Shown one piece after another: positions 53,164 to 61,688 of a DNA stretch of 64,000 nt (positions within the stretch are counted from its first letter, which is position 1; each line of letters starts with the position of its first letter). The stretch comes from JACVRW01 sp963739095 (GTDB lineage: Bacteria > Actinomycetota > Thermoleophilia > Solirubrobacterales > Thermoleophilaceae): positions 62,001 through 126,000 of the forward strand of contig CAVTZF010000001.1 in assembly GCA_963739095.1 (NCBI GenBank). Reading direction: 5' to 3'. The notes below the pieces were generated by a model. It did no database searches. It was not told the origin of the DNA and was given only the letters and a program-made list of their open reading frames with translations. A program made the translations under genes and the position numbers.

Positions 53164-53892
53164 TCACTCCCACCTGAAGAAGCGCACCGCCAGGAAGATG
53201 CCGGCGACCGCCCAGCCGGCGATGATCGCCGCGCCGCTTGCGACGTCGGAGCCGCCTCCGACCATGGCGTGCGAGAACCCGTCGACCAGATGCTTCAGGG
53301 GCAGCGCCTCCGCGATGGCGAGCAGCGCCTTCGGGAGTCCGTCCGCCGAGTAGAAGACCCCGGAGATGAAGATGAGCGGCAGGAAGACGGCGTTGGTGAA
53401 GGCGGGAGCAGCGTCCTCGTTCGGGATCACGTGCGAGAAGGCCACCCCGAGCGACGCGAAGCAGATCACGCCGAGCGCCGTGAAGCCTGCGAGCAGCAGC
53501 GGATCCTGGGGCCACTCGACGCCGTAGACCACGTTGCCGAGGGTGACGATGATGGCCACCTGCAGGAACGCGTTGAGGGTCGCGGAGGCGATCAGGCCGG
53601 TGAGCAGGGCGCTCTCGGGCATCGGCGTGCCGCGGACGCGCTTGAGGATCCCCTCGTCCCGGCGGAAGGTGACCGCGAACGCAAGTGCGGTGAAGGTCGT
53701 CGCGACGACACCCATGGCGGCGATGCCGGGCACCAGCACCTCCAGCACGTCCTCGTCCCCCGAGAAGGCGCTCGCCGTGAGCACGAGGAAGAGGATCGGC
53801 AGCAGGAAGTTGAAGAAGGCCGCGCTCGGGTTGCGCCAGAACTGCTTGCGCTCGAACCGGAACTGGCTCCAGGCGAGGGCGGCGGTGCTCAC
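53164..53892 (-). CDS. ABC-2 type permease
   Basis: 242 residues, six spans: FFNFLLPILFLVLTASAFSG, GIAAMGVVATTFTALAFAVTF, ATLNAFLQVAIIVTLGN, and AIIAGWAVAGIFLAVRFFRW at the end. LPLKHLVDGFSHAM matches the ABC-2 loop before the last helix. Starts inside the ATPase gene end (four-base overlap). Substrate unknown; the MarR-linked ABC at 18373 is a separate system. Confidence 0.85.
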   Translation of the reverse strand: MSTAALAWSQFRFERKQFWRNPSAAFFNFLLPILFLVLTASAFSGDEDVLEVLVPGIAAMGVVATTFTALAFAVTFRRDEGILKRVRGTPMPESALLTGLIASATLNAFLQVAIIVTLGNVVYGVEWPQDPLLLAGFTALGVICFASLGVAFSHVIPNEDAAPAFTNAVFLPLIFISGVFYSADGLPKALLAIAEALPLKHLVDGFSHAMVGGGSDVASGAAIIAGWAVAGIFLAVRFFRWE

Positions 53893-54758
53893 GGAACCGT
53901 CTCCCTGGCGGGCTCGGCCTCGGCCGTCAGCTCGAGGTAGATGTCCTCGAGTGTCGGGTGGGTGACCTCGAGCCCCTCGAGTCGCTCGCCGCGGGCGAGC
54001 GCCTCGGCGGTCAGCTCGTGAAGGAGGCTGGTTGGGTCATCGGTGCCGTGCTCGATGCGCCGGCCGTCGGCCGCGATGTAGGAGATGCGGTAGCGCGCGC
54101 TGGCGCGGCTCAGCTCGCCGGGCGCACCCTCTGCGACGATCACGCCGTCCTTGACGATCGCGACCCGGTCGGCGAGCGCCTGCGCCTCGTCCAGATAGTG
54201 GGTGGTCAGCAGGACGGTCTTGCCAAGTTGCTTGAGCTTGTCGATGACGCCCCAGGCGGTTCGGCGTGCGGCGGGGTCGAAGCCCGTGGTGGGCTCGTCG
54301 AGGAAGATCAGCTCGGGATCTCCCACGAGCGCGAGGGCGAGATCGAGACGGCGACGCTGGCCGCCGCTCAGGTCCTTCGCCTTCGTGTCGGCCTTCTCGG
54401 CGAGCCCCACCAGCTCGATCGTCTCGCGAGCATCGCGCCGGTTCGCGTAGGGCTTGCCGAAGTGCTCGAGCGCCTCGCGCACTGTCACGCGCGGGTAGAA
54501 GCCGGAGCTCTGCAGGACGATCCCGACGCGCTGCTGAAGCTCACGATCACGCTGCTGAGGGTCGCGGCCGAGCACGCGGACCTCGCCGCTCGAGGGCTTG
54601 CGATAGCCCTCCAGGATCTCGACCGTGGTGGTCTTCCCGGCGCCGTTCGGGCCGAGCAGACCGAAGACCTCACCCCGCTCGACGTTGAAGGAGAGCCCGC
54701 GCACGGCCTCGACCGGGCCGTATGACTTGCGCAGGTCGGTGACCTCTATCGCGGGCAC
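53889..54758 (-). CDS. ABC transporter ATP-binding protein, drug-export type
   Basis: 289 residues. Walker A GPNGAGKTTTVEILEGYRKP near 37, signature LSGGQRRRLDLALAL near 129, Walker B ELIFLDEPTTGFDPAARR near 150. A C-terminal domain (VTHPTLEDIYLELT) matches DrrA-like exporters. Operon with the permease gene. TAGCCT, starting on the stop of the upstream enoyl-CoA hydratase gene, ends eight bases before the GTG at 54758. Confidence 0.9.
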   Translation of the reverse strand: MPAIEVTDLRKSYGPVEAVRGLSFNVERGEVFGLLGPNGAGKTTTVEILEGYRKPSSGEVRVLGRDPQQRDRELQQRVGIVLQSSGFYPRVTVREALEHFGKPYANRRDARETIELVGLAEKADTKAKDLSGGQRRRLDLALALVGDPELIFLDEPTTGFDPAARRTAWGVIDKLKQLGKTVLLTTHYLDEAQALADRVAIVKDGVIVAEGAPGELSRASARYRISYIAADGRRIEHGTDDPTSLLHELTAEALARGERLEGLEVTHPTLEDIYLELTAEAEPARETVP

Positions 54759-54766
54759 GACAGCCC

Positions 54767-54772
54767 AGGCTA
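54767..54772 (-). promoter_or_regulatory. -10 box TAGCCT formed on the hydratase stop codon
   Basis: Minus-strand TAGCCT ends eight bases before the ABC ATPase GTG; its TAG (54772-54770) is the stop codon of the hydratase gene. Confidence 0.4.
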
Positions 54773-55546
54773 GACGCCCGCCCCGCCGCGCCCCTCCCCG
54801 GCAGCGAAGCGGCCGGCTCCGCGCCAGGCCGTCTCCCGGGTGGGCAGGGCGCTGCGGGCCTCCATCTGGAGTCCCTCCGTGAACGTGAGGCCGACGCCCT
54901 CGATTGCCGCGAGCCGGTCCGCGAGCATCGTGTCCTGCGGGAAGCGCGCGAGCGCCTCGGCCAGCTCGAGCGCGCGCTCGAGGTGGCGTCCCGCCGGCAC
55001 GATCTCGGTGAGGAGGCCGATCGAGTGGGCCTCCTCGGCGTCGATGATGCGCCCGGTCAGGATCAGGTCGAGCGCCCGGCCAAGGCCGACGATGCGCGGG
55101 AGTCGCTGGGTGCCGCCGTCCACGAGCGGCACGCCCCAGCGCCGCTCGGGGAAGCCGAGCCGCGATTCACCCGTGGCGATGCGCAGATCGCACCAGAGCG
55201 CCAGCTCGAGGCCGCCCGCCAGGCACCAGCCCGAGATCGCGGCGATGGTGGGCTTGGGCGAGATCACCCGGCTGATGCCGAGCGGGCCGCGCGGGTCGTC
55301 CATGCGCGGCGCGAAGCTCTCGATCGCCTTGAGGTCGGCGCCCGCGCAGAAAGCCACGCCGCCGGCGCCGGTGATCACGAGCACGCGCGCGTCGTCGTCC
55401 GCCTCGAAACGGTCGTAGGCGTCCGCGATCAGCTCGGCGGTGGGCCCGTCGATCGCGTTGCGGCGCTCCTGACGGTCGATCGTCAGCACCGCCGCCGCGC
55501 CCTGGCGCTCGTAGGTCACCGGATCCATGGCGACAAACCCTTTCAT
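54770..55546 (-). CDS. Enoyl-CoA hydratase/isomerase family protein
   Basis: 258 residues, crotonase fold. Oxyanion hole segments FCAGADLKAIE near 66 and SGWCLAGGLELALWCDLRIAT near 108. The Glu-bearing loop FPERRWGVPLVDGGTQRLPRIVG near 135 carries one of the two usual acids, and the second site is less clear. Hydrates enoyl-CoA or acts on a related acyl-CoA. Two possible ATG starts (55546 with GAGG upstream, or 55528). Not obviously linked to its neighbours. Confidence 0.85.
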   Translation of the reverse strand: MKGFVAMDPVTYERQGAAAVLTIDRQERRNAIDGPTAELIADAYDRFEADDDARVLVITGAGGVAFCAGADLKAIESFAPRMDDPRGPLGISRVISPKPTIAAISGWCLAGGLELALWCDLRIATGESRLGFPERRWGVPLVDGGTQRLPRIVGLGRALDLILTGRIIDAEEAHSIGLLTEIVPAGRHLERALELAEALARFPQDTMLADRLAAIEGVGLTFTEGLQMEARSALPTRETAWRGAGRFAAGEGRGGAGV

Positions 55547-55614
55547 TTCTCAGCCTCTTCACATCGCGGGGCGCGATGGCCGCGAGCATCGTCAGTGCAG
55601 ATCCCTCCTCGCTC

Positions 55615-55642
55615 GTGACCCCGGCCTGACCGCCGGGGTCAC
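55615..55642 (-). terminator. Hairpin after the small membrane protein gene
   Basis: GTGACCCCGGC and GCCGGGGTCAC form a perfect 11-base stem with a six-base loop, 16 bases past the stop on the minus strand. No T-run. Confidence 0.55.
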
Positions 55643-55658
55643 GGCATTTCTGGGGCCT

Positions 55659-55904
55659 TTACCAGCCGACGCGTTTGCGCAGCTCGACGGCCTTGCGCTC
55701 GTCCTTGCGCTTATCGAGCCGTCCCATAAGGGCCGACGCGAGCACGACGAAGACGGCGAAGAAGATCACCACGCCGAGGCAGAAGAAGGTGACGAGCCGG
55801 TCGTCCGTCTCGCCGACGAGGCCCTGTCCGTTGTCGCCGGCGAAGGCCGGCGCGGCCAGCACGAGGGAGGTCGCGATCACGATTATCGGCGCCAGAAGCC
55901 GCAT
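55659..55904 (-). CDS. Small two-helix membrane protein
   Basis: 81 residues from the ATG at 55904 (an upstream in-frame start at 55973 would overlap the divergent uppP start region). Two hydrophobic segments: LLAPIIVIATSLVLAAPAFAG (signal-like) and FFCLGVVIFFAVFVVLASALMG, then a Lys/Glu/Arg-rich tail (RLDKRKDERKAVELRKR). TATCGT lies nine bases before the ATG. No family recognised. Divergent from uppP. Confidence 0.6.
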   Translation of the reverse strand: MRLLAPIIVIATSLVLAAPAFAGDNGQGLVGETDDRLVTFFCLGVVIFFAVFVVLASALMGRLDKRKDERKAVELRKRVGW

Positions 55905-55939
55905 CCAGGGCAAACGATACCGCCAGCGGCCGGCTGAAC

Positions 55940-55945
55940 TAGCCT
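55940..55945 (+). promoter_or_regulatory. -10 box TAGCCT near the uppP start
   Basis: TAGCCT ends nine bases before the GTG at 55955; a leader of about two bases is predicted. Confidence 0.4.
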
Positions 55946-55954
55946 TCCGCGGCC

Positions 55955-56779
55955 GTGTCGATGATCGAGGCAATCGTCCTGGGCATCGCGCAGGGACTCA
56001 CCGAGTTCCTGCCGATCTCGAGCACCGGGCACCTGCGGATCATTCCCGCCTTCGCCGGCTGGGAGGATCCAGGCGCTGCGTTCACCGCCGTGACCCAGCT
56101 CGGGACGATGGCCGCCGTCCTCCTCTACTTCCGCCACGATCTCATCCGGATCACGCGCGCTTGGCTGCGCTCGGTGCGCGACCGCGAGGCGCGCCGGGAG
56201 CTCGATGCGCGGCTCGGCTGGTACATCCTGCTCGGCACGATCCCGATCGGCATCTTCGGGATCATCTTCAAGGACCAGATCGAGACGGGCGCGCGCGACC
56301 TGTACCTGATCGGCGTGACGCTGATCGTGCTCGGCCTGGTCCTGTTCGTGGCGGACAAGACCAGCAAGCGCAACCGCACGATCGAGCAGATCGGCACGCG
56401 CGACGGCTTCCTGATGGGCATGGCGCAGGCGCTCGCGCTGATCCCGGGCGTGTCGCGCTCGGGCTCCACCATCACGGCCGGCCTCTTCCTCGGCTTCGAC
56501 CGGACCGCCGCGGCTCGCTTCTCGTTCCTCCTGTCGATCCCGGCCGTGGTGCTCAGCGGGCTGCTCGAGCTCGGCTCGATCGTGAGCGGCGAGGAGGGTC
56601 AGCACACCGGCGCGGCGGAGCTCGCGGTCGCGACGCTGCTCGCCTTCGTCACCGGCTACGCCGCCATCGCGTTCCTGCTGCGCTGGCTCACGAGCCACAC
56701 GATGGACATCTTCGTGATCTATCGGGTCGCTCTCGGAGCGATCGTGCTGGTGCTCGTGGGCACCGGCACCATCAGCTAG
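55955..56779 (+). CDS. uppP: Undecaprenyl-diphosphatase (UppP/BacA)
   Basis: Integral membrane phosphatase that recycles the C55 lipid carrier of cell wall synthesis. 274 residues, about seven or eight spans. Signature 1: GLTEFLPISSTGHLRII near 15; signature 2: PGVSRSGSTITAGLFLGFDRTAAARFSFLLSIP near 165. GTG at 55955 or ATG at 55961. Convergent overlap of eight bases with the next gene. Confidence 0.92.
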   Translation: MSMIEAIVLGIAQGLTEFLPISSTGHLRIIPAFAGWEDPGAAFTAVTQLGTMAAVLLYFRHDLIRITRAWLRSVRDREARRELDARLGWYILLGTIPIGIFGIIFKDQIETGARDLYLIGVTLIVLGLVLFVADKTSKRNRTIEQIGTRDGFLMGMAQALALIPGVSRSGSTITAGLFLGFDRTAAARFSFLLSIPAVVLSGLLELGSIVSGEEGQHTGAAELAVATLLAFVTGYAAIAFLLRWLTSHTMDIFVIYRVALGAIVLVLVGTGTIS

Positions 56780-57950
56780 CGCGCGCCTTCGAGAGCGGCG
56801 ACGGGAATCGCGGCAGGACGCGCGTGCCCTCGAACCAGTCGGTCAAGCGCGCGGCCTCGGCCTCGATCGCGTCACGCGCATCGCGGCCCGGGTCCTCGAG
56901 CATCTGCAGCTCGACCCCGCCGGCGTCGTCCTGGCGCCAGCCACCCACGATGCGGCCGTCCCACCACACGGTGGGGCCGCCGTTGCCGGTGGTGTCGAAC
57001 AGCTGCTCCTTGTAGGGGCCGAGGTACCAGTCACGCTCGTACCAGCCCATCGTCGTCGGGTCGAGCGGCGGCAGCAGGGCGGCGAAGGGCCGGGGGGCAG
57101 GCGTGGGCTCGAGGTCGTCGGGCAGCAGATATCCGGTCGTGCCTCCCTCGAGCTCGACCTCGACCGCCTCGAGGTGGTGAAGCGCCCCCTTGACCGCGCC
57201 GGCAGTCTGGCCCAGCCACCACTTGATGTCGGCGGCGGTGCCGGGCCCGAAGGCCCGCAGCCAGCGTTCGACGAGCCCGGCCACGCCCTCCGGCGCCGGC
57301 GGCGGATCGAGCTGCTCGCCGAGCCAGGCCTCCATCGACGCCCAGCGCGGACGCGAGCTGGTCCAGGAGCCGTTGTTCGACGCGCGCACGATCCGGCCCG
57401 CCGCGGACAGCACGGTGAGCACCCGTGGGCCGACCGCAACCATGCCGCCCCAGGACTTCCCCTTCCCGTACTCGATCGCCCCCTCGAGCAGCGGGGTCTC
57501 GTCGCGCAGCTCGCTCGAGCTGGCCTCGCGGCCGTCGGCGAGCGCGTTCAGTACCTCGGCGCTCGCATCGGCGAGCCAGCGCTCGCCGTCCGGGTAGAGG
57601 CCGGCCTTGTCGACGTCCTTGATCAGCCTGCGGCGCTCGCCCTCGGCGACGCGGTCGCTCGCGCCCGACTGCGCGACGGCCATGGTCTCGCGCGGGAAGA
57701 CGAACAGCGTGCGGCGCATCGACAGGTGCTTGACGAGCGAGCGCTCCTCGTAGAGCCCGCGGTCGAGGTCGGCGACCTTCATCTCGTCCATGCGCGCCCA
57801 GGCCGACAGGTACACGGTCGCCGGGTCGGTGGCGTGCAGGCAGACGAGGCTGCGGGCTGCCTCGGTCGGGTCGGATGCCCGCGTGCCGGGGGCGAGCCGG
57901 TGGCGCGTCGAAAGCCGCGCGCGGCGCTCGGTCACGTCGATCTTCCTCAC
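56772..57950 (-). CDS. AlkZ-like winged-helix DNA-binding protein (HTH_42 family)
   Basis: 392 residues of the AlkZ/YcaQ superfamily. Three winged-helix-like parts and a C-terminal beta-barrel (TVWWDGRIVGGWRQDD). The catalytic region of AlkZ/YcaQ carries QxD or QxQ; here the matching segment is SLVCLHATDPATVYLSAWARM (near 34-54) with His-Ala-Thr, so the glycosylase residues appear altered. May be a non-catalytic DNA-binding member. Start GTG at 57950. Confidence 0.7.
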   Translation of the reverse strand: MRKIDVTERRARLSTRHRLAPGTRASDPTEAARSLVCLHATDPATVYLSAWARMDEMKVADLDRGLYEERSLVKHLSMRRTLFVFPRETMAVAQSGASDRVAEGERRRLIKDVDKAGLYPDGERWLADASAEVLNALADGREASSSELRDETPLLEGAIEYGKGKSWGGMVAVGPRVLTVLSAAGRIVRASNNGSWTSSRPRWASMEAWLGEQLDPPPAPEGVAGLVERWLRAFGPGTAADIKWWLGQTAGAVKGALHHLEAVEVELEGGTTGYLLPDDLEPTPAPRPFAALLPPLDPTTMGWYERDWYLGPYKEQLFDTTGNGGPTVWWDGRIVGGWRQDDAGGVELQMLEDPGRDARDAIEAEAARLTDWFEGTRVLPRFPSPLSKARAS

Positions 57951-58008
57951 GCGGAGATCGTGGCACGGCCGTGGGCGGGTTCGTGGCCGAGGGCGTCGGC
58001 GCGATCTA

Positions 58009-58014
58009 TAGCCT
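58009..58014 (+). promoter_or_regulatory. -10 box TAGCCT, leaderless start at 58022
   Basis: TAGCCT ends seven bases before the GTG. Confidence 0.45.
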
Positions 58015-58021
58015 TCGCTTC

Positions 58022-58378
58022 GTGCAGTTCGCCTGGAAGTTCGGCGTCGTGATGGTGATTGCGCTCGCGCTCACGGTGCTGCCGGGGGGCGGCGCGGCGC
58101 TCGACGTCGTGCTCACCCTGCTGACGATCGCGTTCTTCGCCGCGATCGCGTTCCTCGTGTTCCGGCTCCATCGCCAGTACCGCTTCGAGCTCGAGACGCT
58201 CGACGCGTCCCTGCGACTGGCTCTCTACGGGTCGCTCGGGCTGGCGGTGCTGACGTTCACGGCCACCGACCGGCTCTTCGACGCCGGCGGCGCGGGCGTG
58301 CTGGTCTGGTTCGCGCTGCTCGCGGCCGCCTCGTACGGGCTCTTCTGGGTCTACACGCGGTATCGGCGCTACGAGTAG
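58022..58378 (+). CDS. Small multi-span membrane protein
   Basis: 118 residues with four hydrophobic segments (FGVVMVIALALTVLPGGG, VVLTLLTIAFFAAIAFLVFRL, LALYGSLGLAVLTFTATDRLF, GVLVWFALLAAASYGLFWVYTRY) and short polar loops. No family recognised. GTG start set by the TAGCCT box. It precedes the TadE-like cluster by 100 bases. Confidence 0.6.
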   Translation: MQFAWKFGVVMVIALALTVLPGGGAALDVVLTLLTIAFFAAIAFLVFRLHRQYRFELETLDASLRLALYGSLGLAVLTFTATDRLFDAGGAGVLVWFALLAAASYGLFWVYTRYRRYE

Positions 58379-58443
58379 GGGCGCTCCGTGTGCCCGCGTG
58401 TGGGCTTTTAGCGCTCTCGTGACGCACCTGTAACACCCGCGTC

Positions 58444-58472
58444 TTGTCCCGTCACAGGCGTCGCGGGATGGT
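58444..58472 (+). promoter_or_regulatory. Promoter of the TadE-like cluster
   Basis: TTGTCC (58444-58449), 17-base spacer, GATGGT (58467-58472), then six bases to the ATG at 58479. Confidence 0.4.
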
Positions 58473-58478
58473 CGTGCC

Positions 58479-58844
58479 ATGACACGCGCGAGCCCGGAGA
58501 GCGGGCAGGTGAGCCCGGAGAGCGGCCAGGCATCCGTCGAGCTGGTGGCCGTGATCCCGTTCGTGATCCTGGCGGCGCTGGCGGCCTGGCAGATCGCGCT
58601 GGCCGGGCACACGCTCTGGTTGACCGCCGGCGCCGCGCGGGCGGCCGCGCGCGCCGACACCGTCGGGTCGAGTCCCGCACGCGCCGCCCGTAGCGCCCTG
58701 CCGGACTCGATGGAGCCCGGGCTCTCCGTCGAGCGCATCCGTGCCGGTGGGGTCAGGGTCAAGGTGCTCATGCCGCTGCTGCTGCGCCGCTGGCGCTCAC
58801 CGGTGGAGATGACGGCGGTGTCGTCGCTCGGGAGGGAGCGGTGA
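58479..58844 (+). CDS. TadE-like pseudopilin (first)
   Basis: 121 residues. An N-terminal SGQASVELVAVIPFVILAALAAWQIALAGHTLW segment has the TadE shape: polar start, Glu near +5 of the hydrophobic helix, one TM, then a small outer domain. The repeat SPESGQ appears twice before the helix (6-11 and 12-17). Likely a minor pilin or related exported subunit of a Tad-type system. The next gene overlaps by four bases. Confidence 0.7.
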   Translation: MTRASPESGQVSPESGQASVELVAVIPFVILAALAAWQIALAGHTLWLTAGAARAAARADTVGSSPARAARSALPDSMEPGLSVERIRAGGVRVKVLMPLLLRRWRSPVEMTAVSSLGRER

Positions 58845-59188
58845 GGGCGTACGGCCCTGGTGCGCGCGAGCACGGCCAGGCGAGCGTGGAGCTTCTGGGA
58901 GTGCTGCCGCTGCTCGTTGCGCTGGCGCTGGCGGTGTTCCAGCTGCTGTCCGTGGGCTACGCGAGCGTGCTGGCGGGGAACGCGGCGGAGGCCGGGGCGC
59001 TCGCGCTCGCAGCCGGGGGTGACGCCCGGGCTGGAGCCCGCGAGGCGCTGCCGGGCTGGTCGCGCGCCCGCGCGGAGGTCAGTGTCTCGGGCGGCCGGGT
59101 CGGTGTGCGGCTGCGTCCGCCGGCATTGCTGCACGCGCTCGGCGAACGCTTGACGGTGACGGGGGAGGCGGCGGTGGAGGCGCCGTGA
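58841..59188 (+). CDS. TadE-like pseudopilin (second)
   Basis: 115 residues with the same layout as its neighbour: EHGQASVELLGVLPLLVALALAVFQLLSVGYASVLAG, then a short Ala/Gly/Arg-rich tail ending in a beta-like stretch. GTG start overlapping the previous stop (GTGA), and its own stop overlaps the next GTG. The pair looks like a tandem duplication. Confidence 0.7.
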   Translation: MRAYGPGAREHGQASVELLGVLPLLVALALAVFQLLSVGYASVLAGNAAEAGALALAAGGDARAGAREALPGWSRARAEVSVSGGRVGVRLRPPALLHALGERLTVTGEAAVEAP

Positions 59189-60000
59189 CCGGCTCGCGGA
59201 CATGGGGATCCGGCGGCCCGCAGCGAAGGAGGCTGCAGGTGCTGCTGGGGGCTGCTGGATCGTTCCTGCTCGATCCGCCGGCCACAGGCGACGCGCAGGG
59301 GCTGGGGGACGCGGCCGATCCCGGCGGCCTCCGGGGTGAGTCGGCCCCGGGTCCGCTCGCCGTTCCGGTGACGCGGCCGGTCATCGCCGTCTTCGGTCTC
59401 GCAGGCGGGTGTGGTGCGACCGTGGTGTCGCGCGCGGTCGCGTCGGAGCTGGCGGCGCGAGACGCAAGCGGCACCGCAGCCGTGGCATGCGAGGCGAGGC
59501 CGGGTGGGCTCCCGCTCGCCACCAAGGCCGCGGCCAGGCTCGCGCGTGCGCTGGAGGATCTGCCCGGCGGAGCGCGTCCACTCGGCCGGCTCTGCCTGGT
59601 GCGCGGGGCGGACCCGAGCTCGCTGAGCGATGCCCTGCGCGGACTTGCGCCGCTCGTGATCGACGCCGGCTCGGCAACCCTGGGAGGAGCGCCGGCGTGC
59701 ATCGCCGACCGCACGCTGATCGTCACGACGCCCGCGGTCGAGCCGACGCTCGCCCGTGTTGCGATCGAGTGCGTGGCGCGGGTGGGGCCCGACCCGACGC
59801 TCGTGATGAACCGCGCGCGACAGACGGACGAACGCGCCGCTGCGCCCGGCGGCATCGGCGGGACCGGCGAGCCCGGAGAAACTGTCGCGCTCCCCGAGTC
59901 GCGCCTGGGCGCCCAACTCGCGCTCGGCGGTCGCGAGGCGCGCGGCGGGCTTGGGCGAGCGATCGGCCGGCTCGTCGACACCTGGGAAGGAGGAGCCTGA
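59185..60000 (+). CDS. MinD/CpaE-like protein with degenerate Walker A
   Basis: 271 residues. The P-loop position reads VFGLAGGCGATVVSRAVASELA (near 68-89). In MinD/ParA/CpaE this is KGGxGKT, so both lysines are missing, while GGCGAT keeps the rest. VIDAGSATLGG near 155 and TLIVTTPAVEPTLARVA near 175 match the later strands of the fold. Likely a non-hydrolysing partner for the Tad-like genes just before it. CpaF-type and TadB/TadC genes are absent from the window. Confidence 0.6.
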   Translation: MTGSRTWGSGGPQRRRLQVLLGAAGSFLLDPPATGDAQGLGDAADPGGLRGESAPGPLAVPVTRPVIAVFGLAGGCGATVVSRAVASELAARDASGTAAVACEARPGGLPLATKAAARLARALEDLPGGARPLGRLCLVRGADPSSLSDALRGLAPLVIDAGSATLGGAPACIADRTLIVTTPAVEPTLARVAIECVARVGPDPTLVMNRARQTDERAAAPGGIGGTGEPGETVALPESRLGAQLALGGREARGGLGRAIGRLVDTWEGGA

Positions 60001-60081
60001 GGCCCGCCTGCGATGAGGGCCGGCCACCCAGCCTCGCGGCTCGCGGCAATCCGCGACTGAATCCTCCTCAGCCCAGTGGGG

Positions 60082-60095
60082 TTAGGGTGCCCTAA
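60082..60095. promoter_or_regulatory. Palindrome TTAGGG-TG-CCCTAA
   Basis: A perfect 14-base inverted repeat in the 143-base gap before the 60144 gene, followed by an AT-rich stretch (AATAAAA). Possible operator; no regulator assigned. Nothing else was identified in the gap. Confidence 0.35.
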
Positions 60096-60143
60096 TAAAA
60101 CCTGATACGTTGAGTCGGAATTCGACCACGACCGAGGGAGCGG

Positions 60144-60794
60144 GTGCAGGTGGGAGCTTCGGCGTTCGATCGCGCGAACCGGGCAAAGGCCGCGGAGTCG
60201 GCATTCGCTCGCTGGTGCGCCAGGGGCCGTCCGCCGGTCGACCGGTTCCTGCTGGCGCTGGCCGCGGAGTTCCATCCGGTCGACGATGCTGCCGCGCTCG
60301 AGCGGTTGGATGAGCTCGCGCGCCCGGCATTCGGCATCGCGTCGCTTCCGCACGAGGCCGCCGCAGCCCGCCTGATCGAAGCGATCGGCGAGGGCGGTGG
60401 GTTGTGCCCGGGCGCGGCTGGCGATCCGGACGGCCTGATGCTCGACCGCGTGCTCGCGAGCGGGCGCGGCCGGCCGGAGCTGCTCGCCGCCGTCTACCTC
60501 GAGGTCGCGCGGCGAGCCGGCGTGTCGCTGTCGCTGCTGTCCTCCGGCCTCAACTGGTTTGTCGGCTTCGAGGAAGCGGACGAGCTCGTGCTCGTCGCCC
60601 CGGCGAGCTTCGACCGGCCACTCGAGCGGATCGACCTCCGGCGACGCTGCGCCCACGGCCTGGCCGACGCGGTGCTCGGAGGGCTCTTCGAGCTGCTCAG
60701 CGCGCGCGGCGCCCGCGCGGACGGGGCGCATGCGCTCGCACTGCGGAGGTCGCTGCGAGCCGCACAGCGACCGGGAGCATTCGGGGGCGGCTGA
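60144..60794 (+). CDS. SirB1/transglutaminase-like protein
   Basis: 216 residues. DGLMLDRVLASGRGRPELLAAVYLEVARRAGVSLSLLSSGLNWFVGF (near 94-142) resembles the core of the SirB1 (Transglut_core2) domain, in which the usual nucleophile Cys position is here Ser or absent, so catalysis is doubtful. GTG at 60144, or GTG at 60150, which has the better spacing from GAGGGAG. Confidence 0.55.
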   Translation: MQVGASAFDRANRAKAAESAFARWCARGRPPVDRFLLALAAEFHPVDDAAALERLDELARPAFGIASLPHEAAAARLIEAIGEGGGLCPGAAGDPDGLMLDRVLASGRGRPELLAAVYLEVARRAGVSLSLLSSGLNWFVGFEEADELVLVAPASFDRPLERIDLRRRCAHGLADAVLGGLFELLSARGARADGAHALALRRSLRAAQRPGAFGGG

Positions 60795-60836
60795 CCCGGG
60801 CCACCGATCTCACGCCAGGGTCCACCGCGGCGTTCC

Positions 60837-61664
60837 ATGGGCATGAATCTCGATCTGAACGGCCGCGTTGCCGTAGTAACCGGAGGGTCCAAGGGCATCG
60901 GACTGGCCGTGTCCCGCACCCTGCTCGAGGAGGGCGCCAACGTCGTCGTGGGCTCACGCAACCGCAGCCCCGAGCTCGACGAGCTGGCCGCCGAGTTCGA
61001 ACCGGCCGGCGCGCTGGTTCACGTGCCTGCAGACCTGATGGATCCACAGGCTCCGGCGAGCCTGGTCGCCGCCGCGGTCCGGCGGTTCGGAAGGCTGGAC
61101 GTGCTGGTCAACAACGCCGGCGGGCCGCCGCCGGGCACAAGCCTGCCGCGCTTCGGCTTCCTCGGCCTCGGCGATGACGACTGGCGCGACATGCTCGAGT
61201 TCAACCTGCTCTCCGCCGTCCGGGCCTCTCGCGCCGCGATCCCCGTGATGCTGGAGCGAGGAGAGGGCGCGATCGTGAACGTGTCGTCGGTGCACGGCCG
61301 CCAGCCCTCGGGCGTGAACGTGGACTACGGCGCGGCCAAGGCGGCGATGATCAACCTGACCAAGGCGCTTGCCGAGGAGTTCGGCCCGCAGGGCATCCGC
61401 GTCAACGGCGTGTGCCCGGGGCCCGTGTTGACCCCTTGGTGGACGGACCGGGGTGGAGCGGCCGACATCTTCGCCGCCCATGTCGGCGCGGACCGGGACG
61501 GGGTGCTGACCACGCTGGCGCCCGAGATGATGCAGCTGACCAGCGGCCGGCTCGCCGATCCGCAGGAGATCGCCGACGCCGTGGTGTTCCTCGCGTCGCC
61601 TCGGTCCGCGAGCACCCTGGGCACCGAGCTGCTGGTCGACTCCGGGATGCTGAAGACCGCCTAG
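60837..61664 (+). CDS. Short-chain dehydrogenase/reductase (SDR)
   Basis: 275 residues. Cofactor turn VVTGGSKGIGLAVSRTLLEEG near 13; NNAGGPPPGTSL near 92; catalytic Ser and YxxxK in VSSVHGRQPSGVNVDYGAAKAAMINLTKALAEE (Tyr near 162, Lys near 166); VNGVCPGPVLTPWW near 190. Typical of 3-oxoacyl-type or sugar alcohol dehydrogenases. Convergent with the methyltransferase, 24 bases apart. Confidence 0.88.
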   Translation: MGMNLDLNGRVAVVTGGSKGIGLAVSRTLLEEGANVVVGSRNRSPELDELAAEFEPAGALVHVPADLMDPQAPASLVAAAVRRFGRLDVLVNNAGGPPPGTSLPRFGFLGLGDDDWRDMLEFNLLSAVRASRAAIPVMLERGEGAIVNVSSVHGRQPSGVNVDYGAAKAAMINLTKALAEEFGPQGIRVNGVCPGPVLTPWWTDRGGAADIFAAHVGADRDGVLTTLAPEMMQLTSGRLADPQEIADAVVFLASPRSASTLGTELLVDSGMLKTA

Positions 61665-61688
61665 CGGCCTCCCGCGCTCACCAAGGTC

